Assembly: GCA_002239105.1 (NCBI GenBank)
Contig: MPNQ01000001.1
Span: forward strand, 62,001-126,000
Source: a marine group bacterium Sva0996 bin134
Lineage (GTDB): Bacteria; Actinomycetota; Acidimicrobiia; Acidimicrobiales; Bin134
Direction: 5' to 3'
DNA: 64,000 nt
The notes under the pieces were generated by a model. The model was not told the origin of the DNA. It did no database searches and saw only the letters and a list, made by a program, of their open reading frames with translations. Position 1 is the stretch's first letter. The number at the start of each line of letters is the position of its first letter. This document shows positions 54,862 through 63,127 of this stretch, one piece after another. The position numbers were made by a program, and so were the translations under genes.

Positions 54862-55863
54862 TCAGTACATGATGGTGCGGGTTAGGTGGTGGGGCCAGAA
54901 GGTGGCGTGATACGCGTTCCAGAGTCGGAAGTCCACTTGGGGAACCACGAGGGCCAGCGACGGCGGGCGAATCCGGTTGATGGCGTCGGTTAGCAGGGCG
55001 GTGGCGTACAGGGTGTGGGCCCGGATCTCTACTTCCTCGGGACTGTCCGCGGGGATCAGTGCGCCATGGTTGATGGCGGCTTCCAGTTCTTCGGAGTAAG
55101 ACAGAATGCCCATGAGCCGCAGGGCGACGGGGACGATGTAGTCGGCGAACGCCGTCATTCGATCTAGGTCGGTCACAGCGAATGCTCCTTGGCTGGCCAG
55201 CGCCATGTGCAGTTGCCACAGCCACAGCTGGGCCAGCTTGTGCAGCTGCACCTCATGGCCCTCGTGAGTGCTGACATCGTTGAACCGAGGGAACTCCGCC
55301 ACCAGCCGCTCCAGCAGGCCGTTTCCGTCGGCGTACATGGCCGGCGCACAGTCGGCCACGAACCGATGGGCGCTGCCGTCGTAGCGTTCGGCCAAGACTT
55401 CGCCCGTCGCGTTGAGGATCTCGACGCGCTCATCGAGCATGGGGATTTCGATGTTCCCGCTGAACACGCGGCCCAGTTCGGCTCGATTGATCTCGGCCAG
55501 GTAGGCCCCGTCGGTCAGCGGCACGCCCTCATCAAGTGCTCGGTTGACTCCGGCGAACATGCCCTCGCTGTCCGACCAGGTGCGGCCCCCATAGTCGGCG
55601 GCGAACTTCACCCCGGAGTCGAAGTCGGTGAAGGCGAAGTTCATGACCGCGTAGAAGAAGGACACATCGATGATCTCCGCCGGGTCAATCCTGTCGCTGA
55701 AGGCACCGTCCACTGGGCCAGAAGGAAAGGCGAACTCCTCAAAGGCCATCCATGAGGCCACCTGCTCGATGCCCTCGACCGATGTGCGAACGTGTCGGGA
55801 GCGATCAACCACCTCGCGCACCGACCGCAGTACCGGCGAGGTCCACACTGGGGATTCGGGCAT
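54862..55863 (-). CDS. Queuosine salvage protein (DUF2419/Qng1 family)
   Basis: A 333-residue protein. VSFFYAVMNFAFTDFD, LTDGAYLAEINRAELGRVFSGN, IPMLDERVEIL and HTLYATALLTDAINRIR match the DUF2419 family, whose members cleave queuosine 5'-phosphate to free queuine. No tRNA-guanine transglycosylase or queuine transporter is seen in the window. ATG at 55863. The gene lies between the aminotransferase relic and the MazF gene. Confidence 0.72.
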   Translation of the reverse strand: MPESPVWTSPVLRSVREVVDRSRHVRTSVEGIEQVASWMAFEEFAFPSGPVDGAFSDRIDPAEIIDVSFFYAVMNFAFTDFDSGVKFAADYGGRTWSDSEGMFAGVNRALDEGVPLTDGAYLAEINRAELGRVFSGNIEIPMLDERVEILNATGEVLAERYDGSAHRFVADCAPAMYADGNGLLERLVAEFPRFNDVSTHEGHEVQLHKLAQLWLWQLHMALASQGAFAVTDLDRMTAFADYIVPVALRLMGILSYSEELEAAINHGALIPADSPEEVEIRAHTLYATALLTDAINRIRPPSLALVVPQVDFRLWNAYHATFWPHHLTRTIMY

Positions 55864-55889
55864 GTTCGGCTCCTATCGCTGCGAGTACG

Positions 55890-56237
55890 TCAGAGGGCGA
55901 GGTGGAGTCGGAGGGCGTCGTCGAGGTGGGCCATCTGGTCAAAGGGGACCTGGCCGATCAGGCGGCCAACTCGATCAACGGAGATCGACCTGACCTGTTC
56001 GGCTTGGGCCTTGGAGTCGCGCTCGAGGCCAGTGTCGTCGGCGACCAGCAGCACTTGGAAGGGGTGGATCCGCTCGGTGTTGGAGGTGATGGGTACGACG
56101 GTTACCACTCCATGCCCCAGTCGGGCCGCTGTGGTGTTGGCGCCATCGTTGCTGACAATCACCGCGGGCCGGGTTTGGGCGGCCTCAGCGCCCTGCGTGG
56201 GGCTGAGATTGACGATGCGGATTTCCCCTCGTCTCAT
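55890..56237 (-). CDS. MazF/PemK-type endoribonuclease toxin
   Basis: A 115-residue toxin: MRRGEIRIVNLSPTQGAEAAQTRPAVIVSNDGANT and VVPITSN match the MazF fold, an RNase that cuts mRNA at short sites. RSISVDRVGRLIG is the usual C-terminal strand. It starts 5 bp after the antitoxin stop. Confidence 0.88.
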   Translation of the reverse strand: MRRGEIRIVNLSPTQGAEAAQTRPAVIVSNDGANTTAARLGHGVVTVVPITSNTERIHPFQVLLVADDTGLERDSKAQAEQVRSISVDRVGRLIGQVPFDQMAHLDDALRLHLAL

Positions 56238-56242
56238 CAGAG

Positions 56243-56458
56243 CTAGGTGAGTCCGTCAGAAACGGAGGAGTCCCAGAGGTGGCTCTCTTCGTTATCCCAT
56301 TGTGCGAAGGCCTCGGCGTAGTCTTGCGCCAACTCAGATGCCCGCAGGAGCCGGACCGCCCGGTGCAGGGTGGCAGATCGGGAGGCGATTTGGTGGTTGC
56401 GGGCATAGTCGTCGAGGAAGGCGACGTCTTCGTCGGGAAGGCTGACGCTAACTTTCAT
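56243..56458 (-). CDS. Ribbon-helix-helix antitoxin
   Basis: A 71-residue protein with an RHH DNA-binding start (MKVSVSLPDEDVAFLDDYARN) and an acidic C-terminal tail likely to bind the toxin (ELAQDYAEAFAQWDNEESHLWD). The ATG at 56458 is preferred; the frame is open to 56494. Likely autoregulator of the pair. Confidence 0.82.
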   Translation of the reverse strand: MKVSVSLPDEDVAFLDDYARNHQIASRSATLHRAVRLLRASELAQDYAEAFAQWDNEESHLWDSSVSDGLT

Positions 56459-56486
56459 ACCGGAAATACTACTAGAGTAGGACTCA

Positions 56487-57266
56487 ATGGACACTCTCCG
56501 GTTTAGCTTTGACGGAGATCAGGCGCTTGCCGCGGTCACGGGCCGCGACGGAGGCGTGAGCCGCGGCCAGGTGGCCAGCCTCAACCTGAGTTTTGAGGTG
56601 GGGGACGACCCAGGAAGCGTCGTGGCCAACCGCAAGATTGTGGGCGACAGACTTGGTTTCGACTTTCGGGATCTGGTGGTTCCCCGCCAAGTGCACGGGG
56701 TCCGGGTGAAGGTTGTCGGTGATCACGACAGGGGTCGAGGGGCTGACTCGGCTGAATCTGGAGTGGCCGCCTGTGACGCGCTGGTTACCAGCACACCAAT
56801 GATTCCACTGGCCGTCCTGGTAGCCGACTGTGCGCCGGTGGTGCTCTACGACCCGGTTCAGCCAGCCATCGGAGTCGTGCATGTCGGATGGCGCGGGGCA
56901 ATCGGGCGCATCGCCCAGAAGGCAGTCGAGACGATGACTCGGGAGTTCGGGTGCCGGCCGCGGGACATCCGAGTTGGAATCGGTCCGTGCTTGCAACCGC
57001 TCTCCCTCGAAGTCTCGATGAATGAGGCCATGCAGGCTGAGGGCGAGTTCCATCAGCAGCCCGCGGTGCTCTACGACGCAGGGGACAAGCCGCACCTCGA
57101 CATCCCGTTCATGGTCAAACAGCAGGTGCTCGATGCCGGGGTATGGCTCAAGCAAATTGAAGACTGTCGGATGGACACGCTGGATGCCCGGCGCTTCTTC
57201 TCCCATCGGGGTCAGTCCGGCCGAGCGGGACGCTGCATGGGCGTGGCAATGCTGCGATCGGCTTAG
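56487..57266 (+). CDS. YfiH/LACC1-family purine nucleoside phosphorylase-like protein
   Basis: A 259-residue DUF152 protein with the metal/substrate residues His70 (PRQVHGV), Cys115 (VADCAPV) and His132 (VVHVGWRG). YfiH/LACC1 enzymes act on purine nucleosides; older annotation is polyphenol oxidase. ATG at 56487, 28 bp from the divergent antitoxin start. No ftsZ or sepF neighbour here, though YfiH often sits beside them in Gram-positives. Confidence 0.88.
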   Translation: MDTLRFSFDGDQALAAVTGRDGGVSRGQVASLNLSFEVGDDPGSVVANRKIVGDRLGFDFRDLVVPRQVHGVRVKVVGDHDRGRGADSAESGVAACDALVTSTPMIPLAVLVADCAPVVLYDPVQPAIGVVHVGWRGAIGRIAQKAVETMTREFGCRPRDIRVGIGPCLQPLSLEVSMNEAMQAEGEFHQQPAVLYDAGDKPHLDIPFMVKQQVLDAGVWLKQIEDCRMDTLDARRFFSHRGQSGRAGRCMGVAMLRSA

Positions 57267-57277
57267 ACGGCTGGTCG

Positions 57278-58669
57278 TCAGTCCGGGACGAGAACTCCCG
57301 GGTTCATGAGGTTGTCGGGGTCGAGGGCCGCCTTGACAGCACGCAGAACGCCGACGCCGGCATCGCCGAGTTCATCGGCCATCCAAGTTCGGCGGACGCG
57401 GCCGATGCCGTGATGGTGGGAGATTCCGGCACCGCAGCCGGTGGCCGCCTGCATGGCCGCGGTCCAGCAGGCGTCGTAGACCGATTGGTACTCCTCCGGA
57501 CCAGACGGCTGGGCGGCGAATGTGAAGTAGAGGTTGGCCCCGGAGCGGTAGGCGTGCGATGAGTGGGCGGTAGCGGCGATCACCTTAGGCACCGCGCTGA
57601 TCGCGTCGGTGACAGACGTGTAGAGCCGGGCAAGCTGGCCCCAGCCGGTGGCTACCTCAATGGTGTCGGCCACGAGGCCTTGCTCGAAGAGTTCGGTCCA
57701 AGTGGGCACGGTGTTGCGATGCTCAAACCAGTGGTCGACTGCGCCTAGATCGGCTTGCTCACCTCCACCGGCCCGGCACAGCTCAGCAACCGCGACCGCC
57801 TCCAGAGCAGCGTGGCCGGGCGGGCCCTCGTGCAGGAAGATGGCCACACAGCGACCCTTGGGCACATGGTCGCGGAAGTGGCGCCGCGTCTCGCCGGCGT
57901 CGTAGAGGCGCACCACCGGAGGTAGCCAGCCCGGCACGATCACACCGCGGACGGCGTCGATTCCAGTAGCCATATCCTCGAAGTGGAAGGCTTGGCGAAC
58001 TCCCGGCTCGGGCAGCGGCCGCAGCGAGAAAGTCACCTCGGTGATGATCCCCAGTGCGCCCTCGCTGCCCAGCAGAAGCTGGCGGAGATCTGGGCCAGCC
58101 GATGCCCGGGGAGTAGGGCGCGACCGGTAGATCGAACCGTCGGGCAACACAGCTTCCACCGAGTACACGATGTCCTCGATGTTGCCGTAGGCAGTGGAGT
58201 ATTGGCCCGAGGCCCGAGTGGCCACCCACCCGCCCACCGACGAGATCTCGATCGACTGGGGCCAGTGCCCGATGGTGAAGCCGTCTTGGCGCACCCGGTT
58301 CTCGGCGTCGATCCCCATCGTGCCTGCTCCGAACGAGGCCAATCCGTCCACCGGGTCGAGCGACCGCAGCCCGCTCATGCCTTCGGTGCTGATCACCACC
58401 GAATCGGGAGAGGCCAGCACGCCGCCCACGCAGCCCGACCCTGCCCCCCGGGGAATCATCGGCGCGCCGTGGGCCCGGCACAGCCGCACCGTCTCAGCCA
58501 CCCGCTCGGTGGTCGAGGGCATGGCTATCGCCGCGGGTAGCACCAACCGGGCCTGCCACTGATCGAATTCGGAGCGGGGCCAGGTGTCGCGGGCTCGGCT
58601 TCGGCGGGCGTCGTCGTCGATGAGCAGCTCGTCGCCCAGCAGGCTGGCGAGGTCGTCGAGAAGTGTCAT
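57278..58669 (-). CDS. FAD-linked oxidase, alkyl-DHAP synthase/GlcD-like
   Basis: A 463-residue flavoenzyme. The FAD-binding PCMH domain has PMIPRGAGSGCVGGV and SSVGGWVATRASGQYSTAYGNIEDIV; the C-terminal domain has GAGISHHHGIGRVRRTWM with the catalytic His cluster, and KAALDPDNLMNPGVL at the end. The His-rich loop is typical of alkyl-dihydroxyacetonephosphate synthase-like enzymes; glycolate oxidase is an alternative. ATG 58669 overlaps the glpD stop by one base. Confidence 0.86.
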   Translation of the reverse strand: MTLLDDLASLLGDELLIDDDARRSRARDTWPRSEFDQWQARLVLPAAIAMPSTTERVAETVRLCRAHGAPMIPRGAGSGCVGGVLASPDSVVISTEGMSGLRSLDPVDGLASFGAGTMGIDAENRVRQDGFTIGHWPQSIEISSVGGWVATRASGQYSTAYGNIEDIVYSVEAVLPDGSIYRSRPTPRASAGPDLRQLLLGSEGALGIITEVTFSLRPLPEPGVRQAFHFEDMATGIDAVRGVIVPGWLPPVVRLYDAGETRRHFRDHVPKGRCVAIFLHEGPPGHAALEAVAVAELCRAGGGEQADLGAVDHWFEHRNTVPTWTELFEQGLVADTIEVATGWGQLARLYTSVTDAISAVPKVIAATAHSSHAYRSGANLYFTFAAQPSGPEEYQSVYDACWTAAMQAATGCGAGISHHHGIGRVRRTWMADELGDAGVGVLRAVKAALDPDNLMNPGVLVPD

Positions 58670-60251
58670 CAGGCGTTGTCCCGGAATTGGAGTTCGCTGG
58701 CGAAGCGGGTTCGAACGGCTTCGATCTCGGCGGTGGTGCGGGACTCGTCCCACCCCAGCAGGTCGGCCATCAACGAGGCCGCGGGGGCGATCAGGGCGTC
58801 GCGCTCGGCGGGGGTGTACCAGGCGGCCCGGGTCCGGCGATAGACGAGGTCTTCGAGGGTCAGCGCACCATCCACCTTCACCGCCCAGTCGACCTCTCCG
58901 GCCACCACCCGCCCACCGGGGACAATGGGCTGGTGGCCCAAAGCCAGCACCTCGCTGGTCTCGTCGCCGTAGAGCCGCACCAGACGGTCGACCAGCGGCT
59001 GCTCAACCCCTACGGCGGCCGCCACCGATGCGGCGTGGGCGTCGAGGCTCGATGTCAGGTCGCCGCCGGGGATCGGATCGGGCCCCGGACTCGGCCCCAG
59101 CGATCGGCCCAGCTGCTCGGCCACAAAGTCGAGCACCGTCATCGCCATGGTGCGAAAGCCGGTGAGCTTGCCGCCCGCGATGGTGATCATCCCCCCGGCG
59201 CCGAGCCACACCTCCTCCTTGCGAGAGATCTCGGCGGCTTCCTTGTTTCCTTGGGCCACAAGGGGGCGCACCCCCGACCAGGCCGCCACGACATCGTCGA
59301 AGCCCAGAGGATCGACGTCGAAATAACGCTTGAGCGGGTGCAGCAAGTACTCGACGTCGGTCCGCTCGATTTCGGGCCACAGGAGTTGATCGCCGTGATA
59401 GCTGGTGTCGGTGGTGCCGATGGCCACGGTGTCGCCTCGGGGCAGCACAAAGATGCTGCGCTTGTCGGAGGTTTCCATGATCACCAGGTTCCGTACAGGT
59501 AGCCGTGATGCATGGACGACCACATGCACGCCCTTGGAGGGATGAAGCCGATCGACAGCGGTTTGTTCCTCGAGTCGGGCCAGACGCTCCACCCACGGCC
59601 CGGTGGCGTTGACCACCGCATCGGCTCGGATCGCCACTTGATCGCCACTCACGCCGCATTCGGCCACCACTCCGTCGACCCGCTCGCCCTCCCAAACCAC
59701 GTCCACCACCGGAAGCCGGTTCGCCACATGCGCCCCTGCAGCAGCCGCGTCGCGCAGCACGGCCAGCACCAGGCGGGCATCGTCGGTCATGTACTCCCGA
59801 TAGGCACACGCCCACGGGAACTCGTCTTGGCGCATGCAAGGCTCCAGCTCCCCCAGGGCATCGCGATCCCAGCTGAGGTGGCGGTCGGCATCTTCCACTG
59901 CGCCGAGCTTCTCGTAGGTCCCGATTCCAGCTCGGACCTTCATCAAGCTCGCCCGGCTACGAGCCGGCACCACCATCCAGCACGGCTCGGCCAGATGGGG
60001 TGCCATCTGGTGGACAGCCTTGCGCTCCCGCGCCGTCTCCCGCACCAGCCCGATGTCGCCCATCGCCAGATACCGCAGCCCACCGTGGATCAGCTTGGAA
60101 GAGCGCGACGACGTCCCCGCGGCGTAGTCGTCCTTCTCCACCCGCGCCACCCGCCGATGATCACCAAATCAAACCGCTCACCCTCAAGCTCGGCCAACAG
60201 TCCAGCCCGCGAGCGGGGCGTCAGAGACGTCGAAGGAGCGGACTCGGGCAC
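58669..60251 (-). pseudogene. glpD: Glycerol-3-phosphate dehydrogenase GlpD, N-terminal deletion and frameshift
   Basis: The GTG at 60251 begins a normal GlpD N-terminus ending in RFDLVIIGG at 60150. The gene then jumps, in another frame, to VARVEKDDYAAGTSSRSSKLIHGG. The rest of the GxGxxG loop and the following helix, about 18-20 residues, are missing. The remaining 493 codons are intact (NATGPWV, GGKLTGFRTMA, C-terminal domain). Without the FAD loop the enzyme should be inactive unless this is a sequencing or assembly fault. The usual product oxidises glycerol-3-phosphate to DHAP at the membrane. Confidence 0.82.
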
Positions 60252-60288
60252 AACCTAGTTATACCCGTCTTTCGAGCGCCTTCCGGGC

Positions 60289-61191
60289 CTATTGCGAGAT
60301 GTGGAGGGCGGCAGCAGCGACCGGCTCGAATGCACTCGCATCTAGGAGGTGCGGCTCGTTGACTTGGATGGGCTCGATCACCACGTGATCGGCTCCTGCC
60401 TCGAAGTGCTCGCCAATCCGCTCGGCAATGGCGCCGCTTGATCCAATGGCAACTATGGCCTCACACAACTCGTTGCTGCCTCCGTCGGCAAGGTCTTCGT
60501 CGGTGAAACCAGCCGAGCGAAACAGCCGCTGGTAGTTGCGCATGCCCAGTGAGCCAGCCAGGCGAGCACGGGCAGCATCCAATCCTGCCGCGTGGTCTGG
60601 GGTAAGGCACACGTACTGCTTGACGCCGAGCCAGGCCTGAGGGCCGACGGTCTCCCGGGCTCTTAGGGTCAGGCTGGGAGGGATTTGAACGGGAATGGCG
60701 CCGGCGAAGTGTTCTCCCGCGGCTCTCAGCATCCGGGGACCAAGTGCACCGAGCACGACAGGTGGTGGCTCCGTGATGGCAGGACCGAACCAGAGGGTTG
60801 CCTGGATGGCAGCGAGATACTGCGTCATGGTTTCGATCGGCGAGGAGTAGGTCAGCTTGAGGGCATCCTCGATCAACTCGGGGTGCGACATGCCGATTCC
60901 GAGTAGGAAGCGCCCGTCTGACTGGTCGGCGAGCGTGTTGGCGGCGCTGGCCACAGACTCAGGCGTCCGGAGGTGGATGTTGAGCACCGCGGTGCCCACC
61001 GTGAGCGAGTTGGTGGCGCCGAGCAACTGTCCGGCATGGATAAGGGGATCTCGGCCGAAGGAATCGGTCAACCAGATTGCTTGATAGCCGAGTTGCTCGC
61101 TGTGCCTGGCCAGACCTTGGGTCTCGTCGACTGTCAGATGGTCGAAACGAAATCCAAGCCCGATGCCGGTTGGGAGTGCTGAGTTGCTCAT
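60289..61191 (-). CDS. Luciferase-like (LLM class) F420-dependent oxidoreductase
   Basis: A 300-residue TIM-barrel flavin/F420 enzyme: LGYQAIWLTDSFGRDPLIHAG, LTVGTAVLNIHLRTPESVA, DGRFLLGIGMSHPELIE and VVLGALGPRMLRAAGEHFAGAI are typical of F420-dependent family members in Actinomycetota. The substrate is unknown. It begins 2 bp after the TetR gene and should be co-transcribed. Confidence 0.88.
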   Translation of the reverse strand: MSNSALPTGIGLGFRFDHLTVDETQGLARHSEQLGYQAIWLTDSFGRDPLIHAGQLLGATNSLTVGTAVLNIHLRTPESVASAANTLADQSDGRFLLGIGMSHPELIEDALKLTYSSPIETMTQYLAAIQATLWFGPAITEPPPVVLGALGPRMLRAAGEHFAGAIPVQIPPSLTLRARETVGPQAWLGVKQYVCLTPDHAAGLDAARARLAGSLGMRNYQRLFRSAGFTDEDLADGGSNELCEAIVAIGSSGAIAERIGEHFEAGADHVVIEPIQVNEPHLLDASAFEPVAAAALHISQ

Positions 61192-61193
61192 TG

Positions 61194-61841
61194 CTATGTC
61201 CTTGTGTTTTCAGCGGACTCGATAGCGGCGAACAGTGGTCCGAGGACAGCCAGGGACTCTTTGACATGTGAGGCCATGTCCTGTTGCTGGCCGCTGGCCA
61301 TCCAGCGGTCGTGGGCGATTCGCTGGGCCGCGACGACAGCACCGGCGAGAACGCCGATGGTCGCGTCACTTGTAGGAATGTCCGTCAGATGGCGAGCAAT
61401 GATCGGCACATACACCGCCTCCCAGCGGTGGAGGTCTTCTAGCCCGGCGGAGCGAAGCTCGGGCGACGCCATCATGATCTGCGCCATCTGCTGGAACAGC
61501 TCGGCTTGACTGTCATAGGCAGACGCGACCTCTACCACCGCCGAGGTGATGGAGTCGGCCAGGGATATCGCGGGCTGAACTTCGCTCAGCACCTCGACCA
61601 CTGCCGCCCTGATGTCAGTTGAAACATCGAACAGCACCTCTTCCTTGGAGGGGAAGTAACGATAAAAGGTTCGGGGCGAGACGCCAACGGCGCCAGCAAT
61701 CTCATCGACCGTCGTTGCGTGGTAGCCGTTTTCGGCGAACAATCGCACCGCTGTCTCCCGAAGCGCACGTCGTGTCCGATCACGCTTGTACTCGCGAAGT
61801 CCCACTTCGGGTTGCTTGGCACAGTGGGACGGTTTCACCAT
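61194..61841 (-). CDS. TetR-family transcriptional regulator
   Basis: A 215-residue regulator with the helix-turn-helix LFAENGYHATTVDEIAGAVGVSPRTFYRYFPSKEEVL near the N-terminus. It probably controls itself and the downstream oxidoreductase. ATG at 61841 lies 3 bp from an inverted repeat; a GTG at 61805 is an alternative start. The final residues are polar. Confidence 0.87.
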   Translation of the reverse strand: MVKPSHCAKQPEVGLREYKRDRTRRALRETAVRLFAENGYHATTVDEIAGAVGVSPRTFYRYFPSKEEVLFDVSTDIRAAVVEVLSEVQPAISLADSITSAVVEVASAYDSQAELFQQMAQIMMASPELRSAGLEDLHRWEAVYVPIIARHLTDIPTSDATIGVLAGAVVAAQRIAHDRWMASGQQQDMASHVKESLAVLGPLFAAIESAENTRT

Positions 61842-61844
61842 TCC

Positions 61845-61887
61845 GTCACAATATGGCAGATTATGACATTTGGCAAGTTATGACATT
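61845..61887. promoter_or_regulatory. Operator candidate before the TetR/oxidoreductase operon
   Basis: GTCACAAT (61845-61852) and ATTATGAC (61860-61867) form an inverted repeat with one mismatch around 7 bp. TTATGACATT also occurs twice as a direct repeat (61861-61870 and 61878-61887). The block is unusually AT-rich and fits a TetR autoregulatory site overlapping the promoter. Confidence 0.55.
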
Positions 61888-61941
61888 GTTGGGAGGACAG
61901 CTAGGCATGTGCCTCGTTGCCCAACCTCTAATCAGGTCGCG

Positions 61942-62502
61942 CTACCAGTTCTTCCAGTAGCGGGAGGGGATGGGGCCGGTTTGGTCTTGGTATTTGGAGC
62001 CGGCCTCGGTGGAGCCGTAGGGGTTTTCTGCGGGGGTGGTCATTCGGATAAAGGAGATCTGGCCGATCTTCATCCCGGCGTACAGGGTGATAGGCAATGT
62101 GGCCACGTTGGATAGTTCCAGGGTGAGGCGGCCATTCCAGCCGGCGTCCACGAAGCCAGCAGTGGAGTGGATCAACAGCCCGAGGCGGCCCAGCGAGGAC
62201 TTGCCCTCCAGTCGGGCCACCAGGTCGTCGGGAATCCGCACCCGCTCCAGGGTGGAGCCCAGCACGAACTCCCCGGGATGGAGGATGAACACTCCGTCGG
62301 ACTCGATCTCCACCGGCTCGGTGAGGGCGTCCATGTTCTTCTTGACGTCGATCAGTCCCTCGGTGTGGTTGCGGAACACCCGGAAGTGCCGGTCGATGCG
62401 CAAATCCACCGACGACGGTTGGACGGCGCCATCGGCCAGCGGCTCGATTTCAATGCGGCCCTCGGCCAGCTCCTTGCGGATGGATACGTCGGAAAGGATC
62501 AC
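61942..62502 (-). CDS. dcd: dCTP deaminase, probably bifunctional (dUMP-forming)
   Basis: A 186-residue trimeric enzyme. [41 protein letters not shown] (Ser102, Arg106) and [23 protein letters not shown] (Glu129) are the active-site motifs. The STAGF-D/A-GW and SKYQDQTGP pattern closely resembles the mycobacterial bifunctional dCTP deaminase/dUTPase. The GTG at 62502 overlaps the stop of the HD gene (GTGA). Confidence 0.88.
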   Translation of the reverse strand: MILSDVSIRKELAEGRIEIEPLADGAVQPSSVDLRIDRHFRVFRNHTEGLIDVKKNMDALTEPVEIESDGVFILHPGEFVLGSTLERVRIPDDLVARLEGKSSLGRLGLLIHSTAGFVDAGWNGRLTLELSNVATLPITLYAGMKIGQISFIRMTTPAENPYGSTEAGSKYQDQTGPIPSRYWKNW

Positions 62503-63053
62503 GCTTTGGGGGCGAAGAAGCTCCGCACCAGCGGCTCGTAGTGCTCCAGGGGCGGCGTGGGGTAAGCCGGGTCGAAGGCGGGCATGTCGTATTCGGCGCA
62601 GAACTCGGCGCAGCGGTCGTAGTGGGGGTGGTCGGCGTAGGCGTCGCGGCTGTTGCGATCTAGCCCGACGTGATGCCAGAAGTAGTAGCCCTGGAAGACG
62701 CCGTGCATCTGCACCATCCAATGGTTGGCCTCCGACACGAACGGCTTGAGGATGGCCGCGGCGATGTCAGGGTGGTTGTGGGGGGTGAGCAGATCTCCAA
62801 TGTCGTGGACCAGCGCGCACACCAGGTACTCGTCGTCGCGCCCGGCCTTCTCGGCCCGATGGGCGGTCTGGAGGCTGTGGACCAGCCGGTCGACGGCGAA
62901 TCCCTGGGGCCCGGAGGCCAGATCCCGCAGCTCCCGCAGCACCCGGTCGGCTAATCCCTGCTCAAGGTAGTGATGGGCTGAGGCGGTTGCCGCCCAGTCC
63001 TCTGCGGTGGACTCGTCCATGCGGGTGAACGTGGCTTGAGTCAGCGTTGCCAT
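62499..63053 (-). CDS. HD-domain protein (PhnZ/MIOX-like)
   Basis: A 184-residue helical protein. [18 protein letters not shown] and [10 protein letters not shown] supply the HD motif, with later histidines in [22 protein letters not shown], as in PhnZ-type mixed-valent di-iron oxygenases and related HD hydrolases. Function unproven. ATG at 63053. Coupled to dcd. Confidence 0.78.
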   Translation of the reverse strand: MATLTQATFTRMDESTAEDWAATASAHHYLEQGLADRVLRELRDLASGPQGFAVDRLVHSLQTAHRAEKAGRDDEYLVCALVHDIGDLLTPHNHPDIAAAILKPFVSEANHWMVQMHGVFQGYYFWHHVGLDRNSRDAYADHPHYDRCAEFCAEYDMPAFDPAYPTPPLEHYEPLVRSFFAPKA

Positions 63054-63127
63054 GCCCGAAGCCTACGGCACAAAGAGCACTTTCACCTGCCCGTCAGACG
63101 CCTCATGACCGTTAGATTGCGGGGCTG

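Noticed and set aside
54631..54885. An 84-residue gene
   Set aside because: Only its first 25 residues are meaningful; the rest is the other-frame end of a deleted aminotransferase.
49587..55863. Functional link between the DUF5131/TcmP genes and the queuosine-salvage gene
   Set aside because: They are separated by unrelated genes on both strands; nearness alone is not enough.
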